Shown here piece after piece: positions 36,897 through 46,887 of a stretch of DNA of 64,000 nucleotides. Position numbers and translations under genes: made by a program. The DNA is from CALBPI01 sp038521865. Lineage in GTDB: Bacteria > Pseudomonadota > Gammaproteobacteria > Steroidobacterales > Woeseiaceae. Each line of letters begins with the position of its first letter. Position 1 is the first letter of the stretch. The stretch lies in assembly GCA_038521865.1 (NCBI GenBank), contig JBCBKO010000002.1, forward strand, positions 434,001 to 498,000. Direction: 5' to 3'. The notes beneath the pieces were generated by a model. It did not search any database, was not told where the DNA came from, and was given only the letters and a program-made list of their open reading frames with translations.

Positions 36897-37904
36897 ATGA
36901 TCAAGCGAACTGTGAGCGTGATCATGCCGAGCATCACCAGAACCTTTGTCGCAGCGATCGCACTTATTGGCATCGCGAGCGCTGGCGCAGAAACCGAAGC
37001 GGACTCCGCGATGCGGTTCGCACCAGGCGCGGTATCAAGGCTTGGCGAGGTGACGCTATCACCAGCATTCACCCCTGACGGCAAGACCGCGTATTTTTCT
37101 CGAGCTGCTTGCCCGCGGGTTTGGCAGTGCCCACAGTTACTTTACAAAAGCGAGCAGATCGATGGCGTCTGGCGAGACGCTACTCGCGTTGCTGACCTCG
37201 GCAAATATCGAGTCGACTGGCCGAGTGTGTCGCCAGATGGCAATACACTGGTTTTCACCTGGACAACGCCGCAGGAGAAATACAAAGGCCTCGACATCTC
37301 CGAGAACTTTGACCTGTTCACGCTTGACCTCGCTGATGCAAACGCACGCCCAGTCGCTATCGAAGGCGCTGATATCAACCGACCGCGCGCGGAGGTGCTA
37401 AAGAACCGCCGTGCGTTTCATGTGCAGAGCGCGGGCACACTAACTCGGAACGGAGATCTCTATTTCTGGGATGAACGTGCTGACGCTGTGGGCGAACGCG
37501 ATGTCTTTCTTGCAAGAAGTGACGGCAACGGCGGCTTTATGAAGGCAGAACCATTACCCGCTCCGATCAACTCGACAGAGCGCGATCAGCTCGGATGGAT
37601 CAATCCGGCGGGCACGGTCATGTTGCTGGCCTACCCGGATCGCGGTGGCGAAGGTGACGACGATATCTTCATTTCACGCAATCGCGATGGTGTCTGGAGC
37701 GAACCACAAAATCTCGGGCCATTGGTCAACTCAAGTGCTTATGATGCAGGCGCTCGATTCACGCCGGACGGTGAGCAGCTGGTCTTCACCTCGTCGCGCG
37801 CGTTTGACGACGAACCGGAGGGACTACTGCAGGTATGGACCATACCGACTCGACCCCTTATTGAGGTCGGTGTGCTTACGCCGGACGATATTGCGGTAAA
37901 TTAA
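36897..37904 (+). CDS. Periplasmic PD40/TolB-like beta-propeller protein
   Basis: 335 residues. A signal peptide (MPSITRTFVAAIALIGIASAGAE) follows; translation could begin at ATG 36897 or, better placed for the signal, ATG 36924. Repeats of the PD40 type are visible: SPAFTPDGKTAYFSRA, WPSVSPDGNTLVFTW, LGWINPAGTVMLLAYPD and GARFTPDGEQLVFTSSRA, each a propeller blade edge. Probably a six-bladed propeller in the periplasm. Ligand unknown; no enzymatic domain is attached. Confidence 0.75.
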   Translation: MIKRTVSVIMPSITRTFVAAIALIGIASAGAETEADSAMRFAPGAVSRLGEVTLSPAFTPDGKTAYFSRAACPRVWQCPQLLYKSEQIDGVWRDATRVADLGKYRVDWPSVSPDGNTLVFTWTTPQEKYKGLDISENFDLFTLDLADANARPVAIEGADINRPRAEVLKNRRAFHVQSAGTLTRNGDLYFWDERADAVGERDVFLARSDGNGGFMKAEPLPAPINSTERDQLGWINPAGTVMLLAYPDRGGEGDDDIFISRNRDGVWSEPQNLGPLVNSSAYDAGARFTPDGEQLVFTSSRAFDDEPEGLLQVWTIPTRPLIEVGVLTPDDIAVN

Positions 37905-37931
37905 TTCCTCAATTCTGATAGGGGAAGTCGG

Positions 37932-38261
37932 ATGACGAAAGTTTCTACGTGGATTGGTGTTGTGGTGCTCAGCGCGTGCTTAAACGCTGCTCATGCTTCA
38001 GAGGTCTGGAGTACTTCTACAAAAATTAGAAGTATCTATCCCACTCAAACCTCACTGTTTTTCTTAACCGAGTACTCGAGCTCTCTTGGAACCTGCGATG
38101 CCGGTGGACGATTCGAGATAAGAAATACAGATCCAAATTACGAGATTCTATCGAGCGCTTTGATGGCAGCGTTTTTCGGTGACTACTCGATTCGTGTCAA
38201 CAACGAAGACACAGGGCCACGGTGCGCACTGCGTGTGAACAGGTTTTTTGTGGATCGCTGA
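37932..38261 (+). CDS. Small secreted two-cysteine protein (island family, member A)
   Basis: 109 residues with a signal peptide (cleavage after AHA, near residue 22) and good Shine-Dalgarno GGGGAAG. The mature part has strand-like KIRSIYPTQTSLFFLT, a cysteine (GTCDAG), SSALMAAFFGDYSIRVNN and a second cysteine before the C-terminal strand. This layout (strand pair, Cys, helix with an alanine-rich AAxxxG-type end, V.V strand, Cys, strand) recurs in five other genes in the island. It is reminiscent of small SubB/OB-fold-like exported proteins, but that is inference. First gene of the accessory island. Confidence 0.65.
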   Translation: MTKVSTWIGVVVLSACLNAAHASEVWSTSTKIRSIYPTQTSLFFLTEYSSSLGTCDAGGRFEIRNTDPNYEILSSALMAAFFGDYSIRVNNEDTGPRCALRVNRFFVDR

Positions 38262-38564
38262 TACTGTCACCAGGCTGGAGGACGTCAGTCTAGAAAATCA
38301 CCAAAAAACGGCTCTTGTGGAACCAATCGTCGTGGCTAAACAGGCAACGTCCAAAGGGACAGGTTCCTCAGTGGAAAAGAAAGGCGGGTGCGGAGCAGTG
38401 TTGACATCGCGGCCGTATTTGCATGGATTCACTCCTTATCTGTTTTTTGATATTTCGCCAGAGTAGCTACCTACTTACCGCCGACGGTCGACTGTGCGGA
38501 GTCATGAGGGACAACTAAAGTGGCTGACAAAACAACCGGAACGAAGTGCAATCGCAGAATAATA
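38262..38564. other. Non-coding stretch between small secreted gene and immunity candidate
   Basis: No convincing gene. Short open frames (for example at 38248-38466) lack a plausible start signal, signal peptide or family pattern. The composition is AT-richer than the housekeeping region. It holds the 3' ends of two convergent transcription units; no clear terminator hairpin was found. Confidence 0.5.
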
Positions 38565-38969
38565 TCAGTGGTTTGTCTGTAGCTGCAAAAACTCAAAAAT
38601 TTTCGGCGATTCGGTCTTGAGATAACTGCGCAGCTCCGAGTCTCCGGGGCAAGGTAGGTGTTTCCTAAAATCCCTAATCCTCCTCCCAATCTTCAAAATG
38701 TATCCATTGCTCGCTCCGAGAGGTAGTAGGCCCAAGGCGAGCAGCTGCTTTATCGTATCGTCTCCGAGATCCACTACTGCTAGAGGTATGTCCCCTTTGC
38801 GGGCAAATCCTCCAAGCTTGTCCATAGACATAAGACCATTCTCCTGAATGGTTACTCTAGCTATTTCCTCCGGGCTCCTATCGTCCGCGAAGTCACCCGA
38901 GCAAACGCTGATCTCGATAGCACCTTCGACAAGCTTCTCCTCTGAAAGAACGAAATTAAAACTACCCAT
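38565..38969 (-). CDS. Putative immunity protein paired with the RHS toxin
   Basis: 134 residues, soluble, no signal peptide. The start codon overlaps the RHS stop (TGATG), so it is translationally coupled to the giant RHS gene just upstream. Features: EGAIEISVCSGDFADDRSPEEIARVTI, KGDIPLAVVDLGDDTIKQLLALGLLP, a basic IGRRIRDFRKH and a helical C-terminus. I recognise no family. A small cytoplasmic protein encoded immediately after the variable RHS tail is the standard position of an immunity protein in polymorphic toxin systems; that function is inferred from context only. Confidence 0.65.
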   Translation of the reverse strand: MGSFNFVLSEEKLVEGAIEISVCSGDFADDRSPEEIARVTIQENGLMSMDKLGGFARKGDIPLAVVDLGDDTIKQLLALGLLPLGASNGYILKIGRRIRDFRKHLPCPGDSELRSYLKTESPKIFEFLQLQTNH

Positions 38970-41900
38970 CAGAACAACTCAGGAAATGCAGCACGTACTG
39001 CGGGATGGTATCCAGCGATTACGCCGTCCGCTTCAAGGCTATGGTGAATCCGTTGCTGAAGGTTCACGTATTCCTCCTCGCGCAATACCAACCCGCCGCC
39101 TAGAATAATACCCTTCGCCTCGTTGAACTCGTGGAGGAACCATGACTCCGTGTATTCATCGGCGTGCCCGATGATCACTCTCAAAAGCATAGTCCGGTTA
39201 GCTATCTCCCAGTCCACTCCTGTTCCGTCCGCGCCCCAAAAGTTGCCATTCTGTTCCCGAGCAAGCTTATCCAGAGCAAAAACGATAATCGCAACCTGCT
39301 CGCGGGAGTACGTAATTTTGCGACCATTTGCTTCCGGCACGAGACTTGCGGCTACCATCTTTGCCGCATTCATTTGAGAATCAAACTTGCGGAGCAATTC
39401 CTCGCCAGCCCCCACAATCTGTTTGAGTCCCTCGACTCCGCCTAGGGCTCTCCTCAACTCTCTTAAGACCTCTGACTCGATTCCCGAATGCGCGACCTCA
39501 TTGAAGGCTCGTCCAAACGCAGCTGTCAGCCCCCCATTGGCAAACTTGCCTCCCGACACGACGGAAACGGTGCCGCCTATCATTGCCGATATGAAGTATT
39601 GCGCAATGTCATCCGAGACCGAGGTGACAATCGGCGAAAAAGCTTGAGAGAAACCAGCCGCCAAGAATCCATGCGCAAATTTACCGCCGCCTAGTTCACT
39701 CATAACACCGCCTACGACGGCGTGGCTCAGTATTTTCTTGTTAAATTGAGCAGCAGTCAGCCCGCCTTCCAATAGCGCGGCCGATGAACCCGCTTCGTTC
39801 GCGGTTGCCAAGCCCTGGAAATAGTCCCCCACAGCAAAGAATGCAGCTGCGCTTACGCCGCCATTGAGTGCGCCTCTTACGGGATTACCACCATTAGCTC
39901 CTGCGAGTATTGCGCCGCTACCCGCACCGAGGAGCGCTGCTTGGTACCACGTGGAGATTCCGCCCGACGCCACTGTAACCAAAGCGCCCACCGCAATGTT
40001 GAAGAGATCCCTAAACGCATACCCGCTCGGGTCTGTAGCGTTAAGCGGGTTGTTGACGATATATGAATAGCGATTGAGATTCTGCCCGTTGAGGGGTTCC
40101 TGAACTATGGGGTCAGCCTGCAGGAATCGACCGATCCGAGCGTCGTAGATACGACCATTCATATGAATGATGCCAACGCTATCCAACATCTCGTGACCGG
40201 TGTAGCCGCGAGTTGTTACTGACACATCAAAGATCGCTAGCTGCGCGCCTTGAATGAGCTGCCAGTTCGCACTGCGTCGTTGTCCCCATGCATCGAACGA
40301 CATTGTCTGGACGACATCGCCGTAGTCGTTGGTAATGACATCAGTAGACCCAAGGTGGTCTTTATGGAGATACGTTAAGACTTGATCGGTCTGGTTCAAT
40401 CCGCTCGAATCAAATAGGAGTGTTTTGACTGCCACGCCCGCGATGTAGCGTTTTCGCTCGCTAGTACCATCTGACCGTTGGATGAACTCGACGCTCCCAA
40501 CATATCGGGTCGTCGTAACGGCACTACTATTAGTGTCTATCCGCTTATACCTTGCACGATCGGTGCCGTACTTAAATTCGACCTTGTCTGTGCCCTTTTC
40601 GATTTTGAAAGGCTTGTCGAAAGTCGTGTACTTGATTGTTCGTCCATCTCCACCTGTGTTGTTTCCTGCTGCATCGTAAGTAAACAAGTCGCCTGCGACA
40701 CTGGTCACGGCATGAGGGCCAGCGGATGCGCCGTAGGTGTAATTGCCGACATCAGACTTTGACTGCATATTTCCGATTGCGTCATATGTCAGAGTCACAT
40801 CGGAAAGGCCGGTTGCCTCTTGGCGAGTGAGACGATTGAGGCCGTCATATGTAAACGACTCTAGGAGGTTTTTTCCGGCACTCTTGTCATGCCTCGATTG
40901 GAGATTTCCGATCGTGTCCCACGAATAATTGAGATCCTGAACGTTGGTGGATCCGGCACTGGATGCAATCCGATCCAAACGACCGGTCTGAGCGTTGTAG
41001 GTCCGCGCTGTAAGGACACCATTGCCAAAAATTTCGTCCGTGACTTGACCCCGAGCGTTGATCTGGAGTGTGTTTTGGTAAACGGTACGTGCCTGGCCAG
41101 CGACCTCGACGGCATCTTCGACCGCACTTAAGTATCCATAGTTGTTGTAGCGATTGCGGATGCCACTGTCGGAGAAAGTTCCGTCGCCGGCGGCATCAAA
41201 CACTTGGAACACTCTACCGAACTGATCGTAGGTCGTCTTCTCTGAATAGACGCGACCATCAAAACTGGTGGTCACAGTGGCCCCTCTTCCCAGAGAGTCA
41301 TAGGCATACGTTCGGGTGAATCCTGATACCGAATCCGACTCAGAAGCCACCTTTCCAAGACCGTATGACGCGGTGTCGTAGACCCACGTCGTGCTTCCTT
41401 CAATATTGGTAGTGCCGTCGCAAGCTGCGGATGTTTGGGATGAGCATTCATCGATGCGAGAGACCAGTCGTCCCAGATCATCATAAGACGACTGAATACT
41501 GTGGCCGTTGGCATTCGATTGGCGCTCCAGCTCGCCAAACGCGTTATATACGTAAGTGACAATCCCCAAGTCTGGGTCGTCCAGCATGATTTTTCGATCT
41601 CGAATGTCGTACTGAATCAAGGTCGTGTTCTGCCCTGCATCACGCATCTCAACCAAGTTGCCCGCGTAATCGTATTCGTAGGTCGTGATGCCGTTCAGGT
41701 TGTCCGTAACGCTGACGATTTCCCCCAGTGCATTCTGGGCCTCTACCCGATCCTGCCCCTTGTCGTTAATTAGTGTTTTCGTGAGACCGCTGTACACGGT
41801 TTGCATCTGCGACGCGTCAGGGAGCTCAACCAGGGTTGGACGACCCGCGATATCGTAGGACGTTGTTGTCCACCATTTCTGACCGCTTGGGAAATCATAT

Positions 41901-44900
41901 GGAGTCGATTGCCTGCGCACTCGCCCTAAGGAGTCGTACTCGACGTCCTCAGCATCCCATGCGCCGTCGAACCCCCGCGTTAGTGTTCGCGTCGTACGCC
42001 CAAGTACATCGTGGCAAACCTGACTTTCGCCTCCGCCAGCTATCGAAGCAGTCTCTTTGTAGGCCGTTCCTGCTGGGCAGTTGGTCGATGTACGAGTGAG
42101 ATAAGCGGTCTGAAAAGCGCCTGTGTCAGACTTTCGAAAATACTCACGACCCATGAGACCGTAAGCGATCTCGCTCTCCACGTAGGTCCCGCTGGTATCG
42201 ACATAGTCCCGCACAACGGTAGGCGATCCGAATTGGTTATAGGCCAGCGCTTCCCCCACCAAACGGCCGCGGCAGTCGTAGGACGCGACAGGGTAGCGAC
42301 CGACCGCATCGTAAACTGTCGTGTCAACAGCGCATCTAGTAATTCCGCCGCCAGTTACGCTCTTGCCAACACGATTACCGTAGTTGTCGTACCGGTGGTT
42401 TGATACTAGCGTCAGAACGGACGCCTGAGCGCCGGTCTGATCCGGCTCGACAATTTCTTCCCGCAATAGCCCCCTAAGCGCCCCTGTCGAGAAATAATCG
42501 AACTCGCTGACGCGTTGTTGCTGACCCGGCAAACCTTCTCGAGAGATGCTCACGACAGTTCGTCGCAAGCGTGCCTCATGCAGCGGAAGTGTAGATGTAT
42601 CGAAGTATGTGCTAGTTGTCGTGGTCGTCCTCACCGGGGACGAACCAGCGCCATAGTCGCGTACTACCATCTGCTCCGGATTTCCTGCGGAATCAATGGC
42701 GGTAGTTTCAGTGACTTTTCGAGTAATTAGGCTTCCCTGGCCTACCCCGTTTGCTACCAGATCGTAGGTCTTATCCTCGGAGACCTTGTTGTAGACGTGG
42801 AGGGGCCCCAACGCGGCAGAACCGGCGGTCGGCATACCAGCGCTGATGTTCTCTACCACACCCCACTCTGTTGTGGACTCACTGAGCAGTGCGCCATCTG
42901 AAGTGATAGTAGAGGTCCGTTGGGGACGGCCAATAAATGGCCAATCTTGGCGGTACTCGGTGGTTGTAGTAACACCAGTTTGTAGATCGACGGTTTGCAA
43001 GGCGGCAAAACCAAGCATGCCTCGACCCGCCGCTTGCACCTTACCTTCCCGGTAGAAGTAGCTTACTGAGCTCATCGCACCAGAGTTGACGTTTGCAGGG
43101 GATTCTCCTGCGGCAGGTGCCGACGATGCTACGTTTGTGGTCACAAACATCGGGCCAGACAACTCAAGGACAGGCTGCGATTTCCCGAGAGATTGATGTC
43201 CAACTGGAATATCCCAATCGCTGTTGAGCTGGGTGTAGAAGGCGGATGCGTCCTGCACCATGTAGCCGCCAAAACGGCAATACGCCGCCGGGATTTCTTG
43301 CGGCGCATTACAGGCGCCAACCGATGTGGCCTGTACGTTGACCTCTATGCGCTCATAGTGATCCGTCCGCGCCAAGGACCCGTACTGAATCTGCGTCTCG
43401 CCGCCAAGTCCGTTTGTAATGGTGTGGATTCGATTCGGCGCCGTGGGTATTGGTGCGTCATAGCCCGGATTAGTCGTAGGGACCAAAGTCGACAACGTAG
43501 CTTGGTCCGAATCAAAAAGGACAACTTCCGGTTTACCTATACCGTGGATGTCGGCGAGAAAAACTGATTGGTCAGGATCATTATCTACTAGCGGCGCGAA
43601 GAAACCAGAGTAGCCTGTCGTGTTCGCCGAGAAGTTCTCACTGCTTGGCTCCCACACTCGGACGTTGATCTTGTCGACGTTCGGATTACTGAGCGTTCGG
43701 TGGCCCTTCCACATTAGATCCAGAAACCCATCGCCATCCCAATCCACAAATTGTGGCTCGTCCACGCCAGGTCCGGACGCTTGCGTATATAGCGTACCCA
43801 TTACAGGCGATGCACCACTTGCACCGTCAAAGACCTTGGGCGCTGTGAAACTGCTGTCCCCACGATTGAGTTGGAACACAAACTGATCGCTCGCATCGAC
43901 GTACACAATGTCGGTTAACCCATCCGCATTAATATCGACCGCTTGAATTCGGTCTCCATCAATGGACCCCGGTAGTTCGTGATAGGTCGAGAACTGGCCG
44001 AACTCATCCATTGTGACAATGGCATTCACCGGATCTGCGGGCACGCATCCACCCGGACCCGTACACAAATCGCCAACCTCGCCCGTTGCGATCAAGTCAG
44101 TGATTCCGTCGCCGTTAAAGTCGGAACCCGCAGCGCGGAATTCGACTTTGTCAAATTGAGGGATCTGATTCCCTCGTGTCGGATCCCAAAAAGGCGCGGT
44201 GGTTTGTAGCACGACACTTGTCGAGTATCGATAAAAGACATCGGAACTAACTGCCGCACCGGGTCGCTCCTCGAGGCGACGTGCCTTGATATCAAAAAAG
44301 TTTGGTTCAACGTAGTCAACCAATCCGTCCGAGTCGAGATCGACAAAGATTGCATTGATGTTTGTGAGCGGACTGTCTGCCGTCGGGTTTGCAACTGGGG
44401 AGTCGGACAGTCTCCAACTACCGTCTGACCGGGGTTGCGCGAGGAAGATTTTCCACTCGCCAGTAGCCGCATCGTAAGCTGCTACATCCGATCGACCATC
44501 CGCGTTGTAATCAATAGGCTGCAGGCGTGCGCGGATGGCAGATGGCACATGCCCAAAAACCACCTCTCGCGAGAAACCGTTCGCGCCAAAATATCCAACC
44601 TCATAGGCATCTGCGCCAGCAATCGCGTAGTTCAACCGATGCTGTACTGTTGTCGGGTCACTGCCATACGACCCCTCGAGCCAAACGAGATCCTGACGAC
44701 CGTCTCCGTTCACATCGAATAGCGAATACGTCAAAAGACGGTGGTTGCCATTAACTAGCGCAATTGAATTCGTCGCTACTGTATTTGTATTTGGCGTCGG
44801 TGCATGCCACCAATCGAACTTGGTTGGCGCGAAACATGTGTTCAGAACACACTCCTGCACTCGGGTCAGGCGACTGGGGCGATCAGGCAACAGGAACTCG

Positions 44901-46270
44901 TCATTTGGCCCATAAACCCCGTAGGTAAGCGCAAACCGCCTAGCTTGTCGTTCTTGATCCGTTCGATTGTAGGTTCGAATCTCCGAGAGTCGTTCGTCCT
45001 GAGTGATCTTATGACCCGCCACATAGCGATGTTGGACATCGCCACGCGACTCGTACGAAAACTCTATCCTTGCGTGTGCAACGGCTTCCGGGCTTGAGGT
45101 GTTTGGGCCGTAGGCATACCTGATCTCAGATATCTGCTGCCGACTGGAGTTTGTGTTGTAGAAATACCAAATGGGATTCCCTACGCTGTCGGCAAATCGG
45201 CGAATTGACCAGTTGATCGTCTTCGAACTGGCGCCGCTCATCTTCGCCGATGTGTCTGTATCGCTGGCAGAACCACGCCCATAGAAGCTTTTAGAACCAT
45301 CGGGCCTCGATACTTCAAAAAAGTCTGGCTCGCCCCCGGCTTCTGCCATGACTTCAACGATGGTGTTGCTATCGAGCTCCTGTCGATAAACTGCACCAGA
45401 CGTCATATGTACCCCGGAAACGAGCAACAGACGCTGACCGTCGAGACAGAGTTGGTCATCGGTTGTCATCGAGATGGGCGCAGCCTCACCATCCTGCGCC
45501 AGTGTTTTTCTGCATCGCGAGATACTTGAGACTCCCGAGAGCTCCCAACCGAGACCCGCAGACCCATTACCCGCTGAGCTTGAGTAATTTAGAGATATCG
45601 AAGGCGCCACACCTGCCGTACCTGATGGCAAGGCAATTGGAATTGAGTAGGTCGCCGCACCCATTTCATCAACACGGAATTCTCCCGCGGTGGTCCCAAT
45701 AGAATCAGACTCTGCGGCCGTGCTGAGCGCGGGTACAGGCGCGTTGTGGGCCTGCGGAACTGCGGCGACGCTTCCGGACGGCCCGCCCACCGAACCGTAG
45801 AGAGCCAGATTAGCGTTCGCAGACGGGCCGATGTCGTTTTGGCCCAAAGCTAATGCCTCAGCTTCAGCAGTCAGCCCTCCGAATGTCTCCGGCGGCTGTT
45901 GATGAATTTTGACGCCTTGGGTCTCAAAGTAAGGCTCAAAGTCCTGCTGCCACTCGGATGCATCGATCAAGAGGCGACTCCACGCGCCTGTGTTGGCATT
46001 TCTAAGCAGCAAATAGTAGGCCGAAGGGACCGTGCTTATTGGCGTAGCAATTTCAACGCCGATCAGAATGATTTTCGCGCGCTGCTCAACCGCATATAGC
46101 CCATCAACGTCGCTCGCGCTGAGCCCGCTGAGCTGTTGGACTCGATTCGAGAAAGCGTTTGCATCCCCAAAGGCGAGCGCCTCCAAAGTCGGGTCCATCG
46201 CAGTCATCGATGCTACGAAAATGAGGGCAGTGATTACCGTAACGAAAGCATTCTTGATCAACTTAATCAC
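38969..46270 (-). CDS. Giant SpvB/VCBS/RHS-repeat exported toxin-like protein
   Basis: 2433 residues. Order: a hydrophobic Sec-type signal (about 10-28), a linker region, an SpvB/TcdB-like N-terminal domain from about residue 198 (AATYSIPIALPSGTAGVAPS), at least six VCBS/FG-GAP calcium-type repeats (about 515-860; DVNGDGRQDL, DFNGDGITDL, DWDGDGFLDL), many YD/RHS repeats (about 1200-1950; YDSLGRV, YDYAGNL), and the RHS core near 2040 (YDARIGRFLQADPIVQ, NRYSYIVNNPLNATDPSG). After two GGKFANG/GGKFAHG pretoxin repeats, a unique tail (about 2258-2433) ends with LHEFNEAKG and YHPAVRAAF. This resembles TcB and TcC toxin subunits fused with a Sec signal. No PAAR domain or type VI genes are nearby. 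Confidence 0.9.
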   Translation of the reverse strand: MIKLIKNAFVTVITALIFVASMTAMDPTLEALAFGDANAFSNRVQQLSGLSASDVDGLYAVEQRAKIILIGVEIATPISTVPSAYYLLLRNANTGAWSRLLIDASEWQQDFEPYFETQGVKIHQQPPETFGGLTAEAEALALGQNDIGPSANANLALYGSVGGPSGSVAAVPQAHNAPVPALSTAAESDSIGTTAGEFRVDEMGAATYSIPIALPSGTAGVAPSISLNYSSSAGNGSAGLGWELSGVSSISRCRKTLAQDGEAAPISMTTDDQLCLDGQRLLLVSGVHMTSGAVYRQELDSNTIVEVMAEAGGEPDFFEVSRPDGSKSFYGRGSASDTDTSAKMSGASSKTINWSIRRFADSVGNPIWYFYNTNSSRQQISEIRYAYGPNTSSPEAVAHARIEFSYESRGDVQHRYVAGHKITQDERLSEIRTYNRTDQERQARRFALTYGVYGPNDEFLLPDRPSRLTRVQECVLNTCFAPTKFDWWHAPTPNTNTVATNSIALVNGNHRLLTYSLFDVNGDGRQDLVWLEGSYGSDPTTVQHRLNYAIAGADAYEVGYFGANGFSREVVFGHVPSAIRARLQPIDYNADGRSDVAAYDAATGEWKIFLAQPRSDGSWRLSDSPVANPTADSPLTNINAIFVDLDSDGLVDYVEPNFFDIKARRLEERPGAAVSSDVFYRYSTSVVLQTTAPFWDPTRGNQIPQFDKVEFRAAGSDFNGDGITDLIATGEVGDLCTGPGGCVPADPVNAIVTMDEFGQFSTYHELPGSIDGDRIQAVDINADGLTDIVYVDASDQFVFQLNRGDSSFTAPKVFDGASGASPVMGTLYTQASGPGVDEPQFVDWDGDGFLDLMWKGHRTLSNPNVDKINVRVWEPSSENFSANTTGYSGFFAPLVDNDPDQSVFLADIHGIGKPEVVLFDSDQATLSTLVPTTNPGYDAPIPTAPNRIHTITNGLGGETQIQYGSLARTDHYERIEVNVQATSVGACNAPQEIPAAYCRFGGYMVQDASAFYTQLNSDWDIPVGHQSLGKSQPVLELSGPMFVTTNVASSAPAAGESPANVNSGAMSSVSYFYREGKVQAAGRGMLGFAALQTVDLQTGVTTTTEYRQDWPFIGRPQRTSTITSDGALLSESTTEWGVVENISAGMPTAGSAALGPLHVYNKVSEDKTYDLVANGVGQGSLITRKVTETTAIDSAGNPEQMVVRDYGAGSSPVRTTTTTSTYFDTSTLPLHEARLRRTVVSISREGLPGQQQRVSEFDYFSTGALRGLLREEIVEPDQTGAQASVLTLVSNHRYDNYGNRVGKSVTGGGITRCAVDTTVYDAVGRYPVASYDCRGRLVGEALAYNQFGSPTVVRDYVDTSGTYVESEIAYGLMGREYFRKSDTGAFQTAYLTRTSTNCPAGTAYKETASIAGGGESQVCHDVLGRTTRTLTRGFDGAWDAEDVEYDSLGRVRRQSTPYDFPSGQKWWTTTSYDIAGRPTLVELPDASQMQTVYSGLTKTLINDKGQDRVEAQNALGEIVSVTDNLNGITTYEYDYAGNLVEMRDAGQNTTLIQYDIRDRKIMLDDPDLGIVTYVYNAFGELERQSNANGHSIQSSYDDLGRLVSRIDECSSQTSAACDGTTNIEGSTTWVYDTASYGLGKVASESDSVSGFTRTYAYDSLGRGATVTTSFDGRVYSEKTTYDQFGRVFQVFDAAGDGTFSDSGIRNRYNNYGYLSAVEDAVEVAGQARTVYQNTLQINARGQVTDEIFGNGVLTARTYNAQTGRLDRIASSAGSTNVQDLNYSWDTIGNLQSRHDKSAGKNLLESFTYDGLNRLTRQEATGLSDVTLTYDAIGNMQSKSDVGNYTYGASAGPHAVTSVAGDLFTYDAAGNNTGGDGRTIKYTTFDKPFKIEKGTDKVEFKYGTDRARYKRIDTNSSAVTTTRYVGSVEFIQRSDGTSERKRYIAGVAVKTLLFDSSGLNQTDQVLTYLHKDHLGSTDVITNDYGDVVQTMSFDAWGQRRSANWQLIQGAQLAIFDVSVTTRGYTGHEMLDSVGIIHMNGRIYDARIGRFLQADPIVQEPLNGQNLNRYSYIVNNPLNATDPSGYAFRDLFNIAVGALVTVASGGISTWYQAALLGAGSGAILAGANGGNPVRGALNGGVSAAAFFAVGDYFQGLATANEAGSSAALLEGGLTAAQFNKKILSHAVVGGVMSELGGGKFAHGFLAAGFSQAFSPIVTSVSDDIAQYFISAMIGGTVSVVSGGKFANGGLTAAFGRAFNEVAHSGIESEVLRELRRALGGVEGLKQIVGAGEELLRKFDSQMNAAKMVAASLVPEANGRKITYSREQVAIIVFALDKLAREQNGNFWGADGTGVDWEIANRTMLLRVIIGHADEYTESWFLHEFNEAKGIILGGGLVLREEEYVNLQQRIHHSLEADGVIAGYHPAVRAAFPELF

Positions 46271-46400
46271 GGACTTTTGTCCCTTTGGTGTTTACGCCCG
46301 AGTGAGCAGCGATGGCATAACAAACCGAAGTCAGTCAGCATAATTCTGGTGCTATCAATCGTCATCGACGACATCGTGCACGACTAAGATTTGTTAAGGC

Positions 46401-46763
46401 TCAATCAAACTTGATATCTGTCGATCCGTTCGAGTTGCAAGCTTGGCCAGGAGTGGTGATATCAAGAACAATGCCAAACGTGGCATTGGATTGTTGCGCC
46501 GAGAGCGCCATGGCGTAGGCCCGGTCTACGGTGTTCTCACCGAGCAAGTTGTTTCGGAAGTACGCGTAGTTGTGTATGCAATCGCTGAGCACGGTGCCAT
46601 GAAAACGCACGATGAAACCATCATGGTACAAATAGACACGTTGAATCTTCCCTGTGTACCAAGCCGCTGCTGAATTGGCGTTCGGAGACGCCATTAAGCC
46701 TAAGGCGCACACAATCAGAAGCGCCCAAACCAACCCAAAACTAACCCCGTTGCTCGACCCCAT
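46401..46763 (-). CDS. Small secreted two-cysteine protein (member B)
   Basis: 120 residues with a signal peptide (hydrophobic core LVWALLIVCALGLMA, probable cleavage near NSAAA). The mature part begins WYTGKIQRVYLYHDGFIVRFHG, a strand pair typical of this set, then LSDCIHNYAYF, a helix (AYAMALSAQQSNATFGIVLD) and a second cysteine (GQACNSNG). It lies 130 nt upstream of the RHS gene on the same strand and may be co-transcribed with it. Function unknown. Confidence 0.65.
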   Translation of the reverse strand: MGSSNGVSFGLVWALLIVCALGLMASPNANSAAAWYTGKIQRVYLYHDGFIVRFHGTVLSDCIHNYAYFRNNLLGENTVDRAYAMALSAQQSNATFGIVLDITTPGQACNSNGSTDIKFD

Positions 46764-46887
46764 ATCTTCACCTCACTTTTTGTTTGAAATGTAATGTTAT
46801 GTCACTGAAGTTACGCAAAAATGACAAATAAGGTCAAACTCACCTATTTTTGGTCGATTCTGAGTCAATAAGCGAGAGAGGTAGACA

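Noticed and set aside
38248..38466. 72-residue open frame after the first small secreted gene
   Set aside because: No signal peptide, no Shine-Dalgarno of note and no resemblance to the neighbouring family.
40478..45702. Many short plus-strand open frames opposite the RHS gene
   Set aside because: All are antisense shadows of the repetitive RHS coding sequence; none shows a signal peptide or family pattern.
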